A DNA stretch of 54,826 bases from assembly GCA_964556705.1 (NCBI GenBank), contig CAZKXX010000013.1, positions 1 through 54,826 of the forward strand, written 5' to 3'. The first letter of the stretch is position 1, and each line of letters begins with the position of its first letter. Of this stretch, positions 48,936 through 54,826 are shown one piece after another. Both the position numbers and the translations under genes were made by a program. Origin of the DNA: CAZKXX01 sp964556705 (GTDB lineage Bacteria; Acidobacteriota; Terriglobia; UBA7540). A model generated the notes under the pieces. The model was given only the letters and a program-made list of their open reading frames with translations. It was not told the origin of the DNA and did not search any database.

Positions 48936-49973
48936 TTATTCCAGGGGTGAAACGATGGGCCAGCCGTCCTCCCAGTTGATTCGCCGGATGTGGAGCGACG
49001 GCCTTCCGGTCGCCGCCTCATAAGCATGAAAAACGAGGTAATCGCCGGCAGCATCGCGAAACACCGACTGGCCGCCCGGACCTTTCCACTTCGCGCCGCT
49101 GCCGAGGACGAGCGAGCCGCCACCTTCCAGCAGCGGAATTCCGCCTTTGTCCCGGTAAGGCCCGGTGACCTCGGTGGCGCGGCCGAACCGGATATTGTAA
49201 GTGCTTTCGGCGCCGCGACAGCACTGGTCGAAAGAGACGAAGAGGTAATAGTACACACCGCGCCGGATGAGGAACGGCGCCTCGACCGCTCCGAAGTAGG
49301 GAGCAGCGCGCGGCCGGCTGGCGAGCGAATAAAGCGTCGGATCTTCGTTCGATGGCAGCCCGGTCGCCGAATCGATGCGGCGCAGCTTGATCCCGCTCCA
49401 GAAGCTGCCGAACGACATCCATACCGTTCCGTCTTCGTCGAGAAGAATGTTGGGGTCGATGGCGTTCCAGTCGTCTTCGAGATGCGATTCGATCACTTTG
49501 CCCCCGTCCACCCACTCGTAGTCCGGACTCGCGGGGTCGAGCGTCCGGGTCGTGGCCAGCGCGATGATGGAGCGGTTGAGGCCGAACGTCGAAGCCGAAT
49601 AGTAGAGATGAAACTTGTCCCGGAAGTGGGAAACGTCCGGCGCCCAGAGGTCCGTGATGCCCGGAATTTCCGCACGGATCCATTCGGGAATGGCGTCGAA
49701 GACGGTCCCGATCAACTCCCATTGACGAAGGTCGCGGGAGCGGCGAAGGGGAAGGTTGCGCGGCGGGCCGGTGTCCGTCGAGACGACGTAATAAGAGTCG
49801 AGCTCGGCGGCGAGTGCGGGATCGTGCACGCCCTCAACATTCCCTTCGAGCGCCACGATGGGCGAAGAGGAAACCGGGGCCGGCGGTTCCGAGCATCCGG
49901 CCGCGCAGAGGGCGGCCGAAAGAGCAACGCCCAGAAACGGGAACCCGCCTCCTCGTCTGTGTGGCTTGGCCAT
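48936..49973 (-). CDS. GH43 lipoprotein, arabinan endo-1,5-arabinanase-like
   Basis: A 345-residue lipoprotein whose signal ends in a lipobox (LCAAGC, about residue 27). The five-bladed propeller of glycoside hydrolase family 43 shows the three acidic residues in context: base in GVHDPAL (D51), pKa modulator in NAIDPNIL (D173) and acid in GAVEAPFL (E231). DLWAPDVSHF and DDWNAIDPN are typical of endo-arabinanases. It probably cleaves alpha-1,5-arabinan at the cell surface. The ATG at 49973 was chosen because the lipoprotein signal begins there; the reading from 50069 adds unlikely sequence. No transporter is adjacent. Confidence 0.9.
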   Translation of the reverse strand: MAKPHRRGGGFPFLGVALSAALCAAGCSEPPAPVSSSPIVALEGNVEGVHDPALAAELDSYYVVSTDTGPPRNLPLRRSRDLRQWELIGTVFDAIPEWIRAEIPGITDLWAPDVSHFRDKFHLYYSASTFGLNRSIIALATTRTLDPASPDYEWVDGGKVIESHLEDDWNAIDPNILLDEDGTVWMSFGSFWSGIKLRRIDSATGLPSNEDPTLYSLASRPRAAPYFGAVEAPFLIRRGVYYYLFVSFDQCCRGAESTYNIRFGRATEVTGPYRDKGGIPLLEGGGSLVLGSGAKWKGPGGQSVFRDAAGDYLVFHAYEAATGRPSLHIRRINWEDGWPIVSPLE

Positions 49974-50113
49974 CGGCGATTGCGCGACCGGTTCAGCCAA
50001 ACGCCGAAAAACCGTCGCCACGTCATGATGCAGCAGGGGCCGTGGAGTGGCAAGCCCCGGCTGAAGCAATGGTCGCGGCGCGGGCTGGAAGTTTTTCTTT
50101 TTTCAGGCCGCTG

Positions 50114-50122
50114 TGCTAGGAT
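50114..50122 (+). promoter_or_regulatory. extended -10 promoter of the 50165 gene
   Basis: TGCTAGGAT: a TAGGAT -10 box with the TGN extension, 42 bases before the ATG. A T-rich stretch at 50093-50104 lies in the -35 area. Confidence 0.4.
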
Positions 50123-50164
50123 GGGGCGCTTTGACGCCGCCGCGAACTGGCGGAGCGATTGGAG

Positions 50165-50572
50165 ATGAGCGCATCGCCTACAACCCGCAGCGGAGTTCGC
50201 TATCTGGTGCCGGCGGAGACCGTGGCGGTCTCGAACGGCGAAAGCGCGCCTCTTGAACTGGACGACTGGGCCGGCAAGCCGCTGGTCATCGTGCTACGCG
50301 TGACGGATATCATCGAGCAGGAGTCGCTCCACGTGGCCATCTGGGGTTCCGAAGACGGCCGGAACTGGGGCGAGAAGCCGCTCTTCTGGTTTCCACAGCA
50401 GTTCTACCGCGGCGTTACGCCCGCCGCGCTCGACCTGAGCCTGAAGCCCGAAGTGAATTTTCTGCGGGCCACCTGGGAAGTGAACCGCTGGGGACGCGGC
50501 TACCCGCAGCCGTTCTTCAAGTTTGCGGTGGAAGTTGAGGAGCTGGGGACCCTTCCTGCGCAGGCAGGCTGA
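50165..50572 (+). CDS. hypothetical protein
   Basis: A 135-residue soluble protein without signal or membrane segment. The sequence is beta-rich with clear globular character (LVIVLRVTDIIEQESLHVAI, then WGSEDGRNWGEKPLFWFPQQFY and FFKFAVEVEEL). I recognise no domain; the SEDGRNWG segment resembles carbohydrate-binding or sialidase-like Asp-box loops but only one copy is present. The start is the ATG at 50165, or a TTG two codons earlier. It lies 26 bases before the PilZ gene and may be co-transcribed with it, suggesting a link to c-di-GMP signalling or to the envelope. Confidence 0.65.
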   Translation: MSASPTTRSGVRYLVPAETVAVSNGESAPLELDDWAGKPLVIVLRVTDIIEQESLHVAIWGSEDGRNWGEKPLFWFPQQFYRGVTPAALDLSLKPEVNFLRATWEVNRWGRGYPQPFFKFAVEVEELGTLPAQAG

Positions 50573-50598
50573 TTCGTTCCGGCCCGAGGTCTTGCAGA

Positions 50599-50940
50599 GT
50601 GGCAGAAGCTGGCAGCGAGTACATACGACCGGACATTGACAAGCGACGCCACCGGCGCGCCAAGCTCGTCACCCAGGTGCGTTGCGAGCCCCTGGACCGA
50701 GAGGAGCTGATGCTGACGCGCGACATCAGCGTGGGCGGGATGTTTATCAGCGCGCGGAATCCGCTCCCTTCGCCCTCCGACGTGACACTGAAGTTCCGAC
50801 TGAAATCCGGCGAGCCGCTGCTCGAGTGCCGTGGCAAGGTCGTCTATTCGATCAAGGGAATGGGCATGGGCGTTCAGTTCGAAGGCCTTTCGGAAAACAC
50901 CAAGGAAGCCCTGCAAAAATTTGTGGACGAAGCCTCCTGA
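50599..50940 (+). CDS. PilZ-domain protein (c-di-GMP receptor)
   Basis: A 113-residue stand-alone PilZ domain. The binding signature is present in both parts: R-R-H-R-R (the RxxxR arm, about residues 16-20) and R-D-I-S-V-G-G-M (the D/N-x-S-x-x-G motif, about 41-48). It should bind cyclic di-GMP made by enzymes such as the GGDEF protein at 28251. The start codon is GTG. With nothing else fused it probably acts by binding a partner. The next gene, an exported coiled-coil protein, begins 41 bases downstream on the same strand. Confidence 0.85.
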   Translation: MAEAGSEYIRPDIDKRRHRRAKLVTQVRCEPLDREELMLTRDISVGGMFISARNPLPSPSDVTLKFRLKSGEPLLECRGKVVYSIKGMGMGVQFEGLSENTKEALQKFVDEAS

Positions 50941-50981
50941 GTCCTGCCATTCTGGTTTTTCGAGACCCTAAGGGGGACCTC

Positions 50982-51710
50982 ATGAGGGGAACTGCGCTCT
51001 TTTTTGCCATCACTCTGTTTGTCCCGGCCGGCTTGCGGCCCGCCTCCGCCTGGGCCGAAGAGGCCGCCGATGGCCAGGCGCAGCTCGAAGAAGAAGTCGT
51101 GGCAACGGAGAAAGGGGCGCCGCCCGCTCAGGCTTTGCCGGAACACCTCCTGCCCGAGGGTGAAGGCTTCATGACCGCCGCGGAAGTGAAAGAACGGCTG
51201 CATCGGCTGTGGCTCGTCCAGTTCCGAGTCAACGACCTGCTGACGGAAGTGAAGCCAGAGCGCTGGACGCTCGAGGCGGGCGCGCGCCAGTCGTTCGAGG
51301 GGACGCTGGAAGGGCTGCGACGACAACTCGAATCGCTCGACGGGTGGCGATCGCAGTTCGATTCGCGGCCCGATTCGGTCTATCTCGGTTTCGAGACGTA
51401 CATGGCCATCTCCGGTGTGCTGCCGCGCCTGGAAGCGGTCGCCGCCAGCGTGACGCGACACGAAAATCCCAGCCTCGGCCGCCAGTTCAGCCAGGCCGGG
51501 AATCAGCTTTACGACTGGCAGCAAGTCCTCCAGCCTTACCTGACTTATCTGTTGCGCAATCAGGACCAGGCGCTGCGCTCGCTTCAGACGAATCTGGCGG
51601 CGTGCCACAGCGAACTGAGTCTCGCCATGCGGGGCCGCGCCGAGCCCGTCACGCCGCTGAAGAATATCCGGCCCGACTTCAAGGGCCGCCGCGTGCCGCG
51701 CAAGCAGTAA
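50982..51710 (+). CDS. exported helical protein, unknown function
   Basis: A 242-residue protein with a signal peptide (residues 1-25, ending SAWAEE) and AGGGGG about 6 bases before the ATG. The mature part begins with an acidic low-complexity stretch and is then mainly helical, with coiled-coil potential (LEGLRRQLESLDGWRSQF and later DQALRSLQTNLAACHSEL). A single cysteine is near the end. I recognise no domain. It is downstream of the PilZ gene and probably in the same transcript, so it might work in the periplasm in a process controlled by c-di-GMP; this is inference. Confidence 0.75.
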   Translation: MRGTALFFAITLFVPAGLRPASAWAEEAADGQAQLEEEVVATEKGAPPAQALPEHLLPEGEGFMTAAEVKERLHRLWLVQFRVNDLLTEVKPERWTLEAGARQSFEGTLEGLRRQLESLDGWRSQFDSRPDSVYLGFETYMAISGVLPRLEAVAASVTRHENPSLGRQFSQAGNQLYDWQQVLQPYLTYLLRNQDQALRSLQTNLAACHSELSLAMRGRAEPVTPLKNIRPDFKGRRVPRKQ

Positions 51711-51799
51711 CTGCGGTGCAGTGCTTCGTCGTTTGGGCGAGTCGTTCTGACGCCGAGAATTGGATTCAGGTTTTTGCTCGTCACTCGGCACTGCCCTTG

Positions 51800-52543
51800 T
51801 CATCCCGCCAGACGGAAGTGCACTTCGATCTCCGTCAGCACTTCGACGGGCTCTCCGTTCAACAGCGTGGGCTGGTAGCGCCATCGCGCCACGGCGTCGA
51901 GCGCGGCTTTCACGAGCAGAGGATGTCCGCTCACGACTTTCAGGTCGCGAACCGTGCCGTCGGTCGAGATCACGGCTTCCAGCCGCACGGTGCCTTCGGC
52001 GCGAACGGAACGGGCGAGATGTGGATACTCAGGCTTGGGCTGAAAAATCGGTACGGCCGGATCAACCTGGCCTCCGGCGCGGACTAGGCGCGGCCGCGAG
52101 GATTTCGCGGCGCTTGGCGCGGGTGGCGGAGGAAGCGCGCCGTGGTTGACATCAATGCCGCCGAAAACGCCGGTCCGCGCGCCGCTGGAAAATCCCGGCG
52201 GAAGCGCGCCCGGAATTCCCACGTTGAATGTTTCGACCAGCGCGGCTTCCTCCACGATTTCGGGAACCAAACGCGGGATGGTCTCGGGCGGAATGAGAAG
52301 CTCGTCCACCTTCACGCGGGGTTTGGCGGGCGTCGGCTGCGGGCTCGCGGCAGCACGCGCTGCGGGCGCAACCGGCGGTGCGGGGAGCAGCCAGCGGCTC
52401 ACGGAAAATTCCGAGGGCGAGAGCGCCTGTGTGTGAACCAGCGGCATCGCGACGAGCGTCGCGACCGCCAGCCCTTCGATCACGTAGCCGAGAACCAGCG
52501 CCTTTCGCGGCGGTCGGGTCTCGAGCAGAGTTTGGTCGAACAT
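51800..52543 (-). CDS. tonB: energy transducer TonB
   Basis: A 247-residue TonB protein that passes the proton-motive force to outer-membrane receptors such as the one at 23926. One N-terminal membrane helix (about residues 15-36) is followed by a Pro/Ala-rich periplasmic linker and the C-terminal TonB domain: YPHLARSVRAEGTVRLEAVI, VVSGHPLLVKAALDAVARWRYQP and VEVLTEIEVHFRL. The ATG at 52543 was preferred to a GTG two codons earlier because GGAGGT stands 5 bases before it. No ExbB/ExbD genes are adjacent. The C-terminus YQPTLLNGEPVEV is typical of transducers in Acidobacteriota. Confidence 0.88.
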   Translation of the reverse strand: MFDQTLLETRPPRKALVLGYVIEGLAVATLVAMPLVHTQALSPSEFSVSRWLLPAPPVAPAARAAASPQPTPAKPRVKVDELLIPPETIPRLVPEIVEEAALVETFNVGIPGALPPGFSSGARTGVFGGIDVNHGALPPPPAPSAAKSSRPRLVRAGGQVDPAVPIFQPKPEYPHLARSVRAEGTVRLEAVISTDGTVRDLKVVSGHPLLVKAALDAVARWRYQPTLLNGEPVEVLTEIEVHFRLAG

Positions 52544-52720
52544 ACGCACCTCCGGCGAGGGAGCCCGCGCCGCCCCAAGCTCGACCGATCCGGCGCGGCG
52601 GGACGCTCCGGCTTTCCGTAGCTATGGACACCGGAGTTGTGGTTGAGGTTCCGGAAGCCGTTCGACGTACCACGGGCTTTGTGGTGGAGGGGAAGTCAGT
52701 TCACCGCAGAGGCGGAGGAG

Positions 52721-52814
52721 AGCGTAGGGGCGACCCTTGTGGTCGCCCGTGAGGGCGGGCACCTGTCTGCGCCTGCCTGCGACAGGCAGGGCAGACAAGG
52801 CCCGCCCCTACGCT
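52721..52814. repeat. palindromic mobile-looking repeat with 12-bp inverted ends
   Basis: AGCGTAGGGGCG (52721-52732) and CGCCCCTACGCT (52803-52814) are perfect inverted ends. Inside, TGTCTGC with GCAGACA and CCTGCCTG with CAGGCAGG form a second long stem. The right end contains the TAG stop of the class III aminotransferase gene. It could act as a terminator; it has no coding capacity. Confidence 0.75.
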
Positions 52815-54091
52815 TCGGCCAGGCTTTTGTCCAGAATCTTCAGCGCTTCGTCAACGTCGGCCCTGGAAATGTTCAGCGGCGGGGACATGCGCACGACGTT
52901 GCCGAACAGGCCGCCCTTGCCGACGATGAGGCCGTTCGAGCGCGCGCGTTCGAGGACCTGATTCGTCAGGTCCGTGGCGGGCTCTTTTGTCTTCCGGTCT
53001 TTGACCAGTTCGACGCCCTGCATCAATCCCATCCCGCGCACGTCGCCGATCGAGGCGTGCTTTTCCTTGAGCGCCTCGAGCCCGGCTCGGAAATGCGCGC
53101 CGACGGTTTCGGCGTTATCCATCAGCCGCTCTTCTTCGATCAAGTCAATTGTGGCTTTGGCCGCCACGCAGGCCACGGGGTTGCCGCCGAAAGTGGAAAT
53201 CGTCGCGCCCTTGTAAGCGTCCGCGATTTCGGCCCGGGTGATGGTGCAGCCGATCGGAACGCCGTTCGCCATGCCTTTCGCCGTGGTGATGAAGTCCGGC
53301 TCGACCTCCCAGTGCTCGATGCCGAACCATTTCTTGCCGGTGCGGCCGAAGCCCGCCTGGACTTCGTCGGAAATAAACAGCCCGCCGTAGTTGCGCACGA
53401 TGTTCGCGACAATCTTGAAATAGCCGGGCGGCGGAACAACGACTCCGCCGAGACCCTGAATCGTTTCGGCGAGCATGCCGGCGATCTGGCCGCTGGTGGA
53501 AGTCCGGATGACCTCTTCGACATCTTTGGCGCAGTGCAGCTCGCAACTCGGATAGGTAAGGCCATAAGGGCAGCGGTAGCAGTACGGCCCGGGCACGTGC
53601 GTGATGCCGTAGGGAATCACGCCCGCCTTGCGGAAGGTGTGCAGCCCCGTGAGTGATTTGGCGAGGTGCGAGTGGCCGCTGTAGCCGTGGCGCAGCGCGA
53701 GCATTTCGTAGTTGCCCGTCGCCATGCGCGCCGTGAGCACGGCCACTTCGTTCGCTTCCGTGCCGCTGTTCGTGAAATAGCACTTCTGGAGTTTTCCGGG
53801 CGCGATCTGCGCCATGCGCTCAGCGAGCGCGACGATGGCTTCCGTGGGAAACAGCGTCGAAGTGTGTTGGACACGGTCCACCTGCGCCTTGATCTTCTCC
53901 GTCACTTTCGGGTTCGCGTGGCCCACGCTGATGGTGACGATGCCGCAGAGAAAGTCGAGATAACGCCGCCCGTCGAGGTCCCACACGTGCTGCATCTTCG
54001 CGTGGTCAATCACCAGCGGGTCTTTGTAGTACGTCGTAACGCAGGAGAAGAGATATCGCTTGTGCTTTTGAAGAATTTCGTCGCGGGTCAT
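52808..54091 (-). CDS. class III aminotransferase (AGXT2/GABA type)
   Basis: A 427-residue PLP enzyme of class III. MQHVWDLDGRRYLDFLCGI near the N-terminus, YFTNSGTEANEVAVLTAR (cofactor phosphate), FISDEVQAGFGRTGKKW (the D that contacts the pyridine nitrogen) and TTAKGMANGVPIG (PLP lysine about K272) are all present. A Cys-rich segment Y-C-Y-R-C-P...S-C-E-L-H-C lies in the middle and is seen in the 4-aminobutyrate/alanine-glyoxylate-like subgroup. It transfers an amino group from an omega-amino acid or alanine to an oxo acid. The ATG at 54091 has GGAG 5 bases upstream; an ATG at 54115 is less likely. Its stop lies in a palindromic repeat. Confidence 0.88.
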   Translation of the reverse strand: MTRDEILQKHKRYLFSCVTTYYKDPLVIDHAKMQHVWDLDGRRYLDFLCGIVTISVGHANPKVTEKIKAQVDRVQHTSTLFPTEAIVALAERMAQIAPGKLQKCYFTNSGTEANEVAVLTARMATGNYEMLALRHGYSGHSHLAKSLTGLHTFRKAGVIPYGITHVPGPYCYRCPYGLTYPSCELHCAKDVEEVIRTSTSGQIAGMLAETIQGLGGVVVPPPGYFKIVANIVRNYGGLFISDEVQAGFGRTGKKWFGIEHWEVEPDFITTAKGMANGVPIGCTITRAEIADAYKGATISTFGGNPVACVAAKATIDLIEEERLMDNAETVGAHFRAGLEALKEKHASIGDVRGMGLMQGVELVKDRKTKEPATDLTNQVLERARSNGLIVGKGGLFGNVVRMSPPLNISRADVDEALKILDKSLAEA

Positions 54092-54250
54092 GGGTGCTCC
54101 GACTTGCGGATTCATCCGATTTCAAGCGTTGAGAGTCGAAAGTTCAAGGTCAGCAGGCATCGTTTGTAGAGCGGCGAAGCGACATAGTGTAACCGACAGG
54201 CGAAGGACTGGAGCGCGGTGGGCCGAGTATGGGCGGAAAGCACGTACTGT

Positions 54251-54484
54251 TCACGACACCGCCAACAACGCCTTTTCGACGGGCTTGGGTAATCCGATCG
54301 GCAGGAAGAAATCCTCCGGGTAGAGGTAGTCTTCGCCCGATTCATCGATAACCCTGAGCAGTCGGTGCCTTTCCGAGGCGCGATCCGGAATAACCTCGTA
54401 TACTTTTCGGCGCTCCAGGGAAACCTCGTAACCCTCATTCCGAATACGAATGACGAAACGCTTCTCCTTCGAGTTCTTCTTCAT
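54251..54484 (-). CDS. small protein, second gene of a coupled pair
   Basis: A 77-residue protein without membrane segment. It has a basic start (KKNSKEKRFVIRIRNEGYE), an SLERRKVYEVIPD segment and an acidic end (DESGEDYLYPEDFF). I have a memory of similar paired small proteins in several bacterial phyla, but know no function or domain name. The start codon lies 4 bases after the stop of the upstream small gene, so the two are translated together. A toxin-antitoxin-like pair is possible but unproven; the stretch to the aminotransferase gene (54092-54250) shows no gene. Confidence 0.65.
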   Translation of the reverse strand: MKKNSKEKRFVIRIRNEGYEVSLERRKVYEVIPDRASERHRLLRVIDESGEDYLYPEDFFLPIGLPKPVEKALLAVS

Positions 54485-54488
54485 GGAA

Positions 54489-54722
54489 TTATTTGAGGAG
54501 ACGCTTAACTCTCAGTACCTTCCTGCCCACGCCGTGCGCCCCATACCAATGGAGTTCCGCCTCGCATATCGTACCATCAGCAAGACGGATTGTTCTAACG
54601 CCCCTTTTCTTCCGCCAGCGGCCCTGTCCGAAACGCCTTCGCAGGCGCGCAATCTCTTGGATGGATGTGCCTGCCGCGATGGTCTCGATCTCGTCGATTT
54701 GGCCGAGGAGTTCAAACCACAT
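54489..54722 (-). CDS. small basic protein, first gene of a coupled pair
   Basis: A 77-residue protein read from the ATG at 54722 (MWFELLGQIDEIETIAAG). It is rich in Arg and Lys (RRRFGQGRWRKKRG) and ends KVLRVKRLLK. The core phrases WRKKRGVRTIRLADG and ELHWYGAHG look like a compact beta fold. The basic character would suit nucleic-acid binding. A longer reading starts at 54812 but its extra 30 residues are low-complexity and overlap the region after the next gene's stop. No ribosome site is evident. Function unknown; it is coupled to the 54251 gene. Confidence 0.6.
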   Translation of the reverse strand: MWFELLGQIDEIETIAAGTSIQEIARLRRRFGQGRWRKKRGVRTIRLADGTICEAELHWYGAHGVGRKVLRVKRLLK

Positions 54723-54766
54723 CTGCGCAGACGAGCTGGTACCAGCCGACGATTGACCACCGCCGA

Positions 54767-54826
54767 CTACTTCAAGTGGTCGTCGAGCCACCCCAACACC
54801 GTCTCGTACCACAGCCGGCTGTTCTG
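54767..54826 (-). CDS. C-terminal end of a likely S9-family peptidase (partial)
   Basis: A minus-strand frame entering from the window edge reads QNSRLWYETVLGWLDDHLK and stops at TAG. An aromatic W-Y-x-x-V-L-x-W-L/F-D-x-x-L-K end is typical of prolyl oligopeptidase-type (S9) serine peptidases. Only 19 residues are visible, so the call is tentative; another alpha/beta-hydrolase is possible. Confidence 0.5.
   Translation of the reverse strand, partial: QNSRLWYETVLGWLDDHLK

Overview
This window looks like part of an Acidobacteriota-type genome, probably a metagenome assembly because it holds a 100-N scaffold gap. The assignment is inference. It rests on high GC, Ser/Thr kinases fused to TolB-like and TPR regions, a TonB receptor with an N-terminal carboxypeptidase-regulatory-like domain, several exported glycoside hydrolases, a periplasmic PaoABC-type molybdoenzyme, and intergenic palindromes and degenerate word-repeat islands. 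Promoters of the form TTGACN-N17-TANANT can be read in front of many genes.

Layout. 0.07-2.0 kb: a leftward operon of three exported proteins of unknown function. 2.0-4.9 kb: an accessory-looking stretch with a possible HEPN-type protein, a HicB-like antitoxin gene broken by one in-frame TAG, and an overlapping ABC-type ATPase/TOPRIM pair resembling OLD/PARIS-type defence modules. 5.2-9.2 kb: a PaoABC/xanthine-dehydrogenase-type operon with a small partner gene. 9.6-13.3 kb: a SIS-domain sugar-phosphate protein, a Gfo/Idh/MocA oxidoreductase, an XRE regulator, two small proteins and tRNA-Arg. 13.4-19.6 kb: phosphoketolase and acetate kinase (sugar phosphate to acetyl phosphate to acetate plus ATP), a membrane protein, a ferredoxin-NADP reductase and a methyltransferase.

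19.6-28.2 kb: a plant-polysaccharide region with divergent GH2 and GH10 genes sharing one control region, a TonB-dependent receptor and a sorbosone-dehydrogenase-like lipoprotein. It is followed by a repeat island containing tRNA-Pro(TGG) and two tandem tRNA-Pro-like pseudo-copies with a 98-bp period. 28.2-31.6 kb: a diguanylate cyclase and a kinase-TPR protein. 31.7-35.8 kb: a GH32 fructanase lipoprotein with a sugar-porter MFS protein, then a YncE-like beta-propeller. 36.4-37.9 kb: a class C beta-lactamase-like hydrolase. 38.0-38.4 kb: the gap and tmRNA (tag ANTQFAYAA), whose 3' end is repeated on the other side of the gap. 38.6-47.0 kb: a coiled-coil protein, a Slt70-like transglycosylase and two tandem paralogous transmembrane kinase-TolB-TPR proteins. 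47.3-54.8 kb: a small basic ORF, a class I aminotransferase, a GH43 arabinanase, a PilZ protein, a TonB protein, a class III aminotransferase, a pair of small coupled genes and the end of a likely S9 peptidase.

How it fits together: exported GH2, GH10, GH32 and GH43 enzymes would release sugars. The TonB/receptor system and the MFS porter could import them, and the phosphoketolase-acetate kinase pair offers one route for the resulting sugar phosphates. Diguanylate cyclase and PilZ point to c-di-GMP signalling, and three kinases to a large Ser/Thr phosphorylation network. Family names come from reading motifs; no database search was run.
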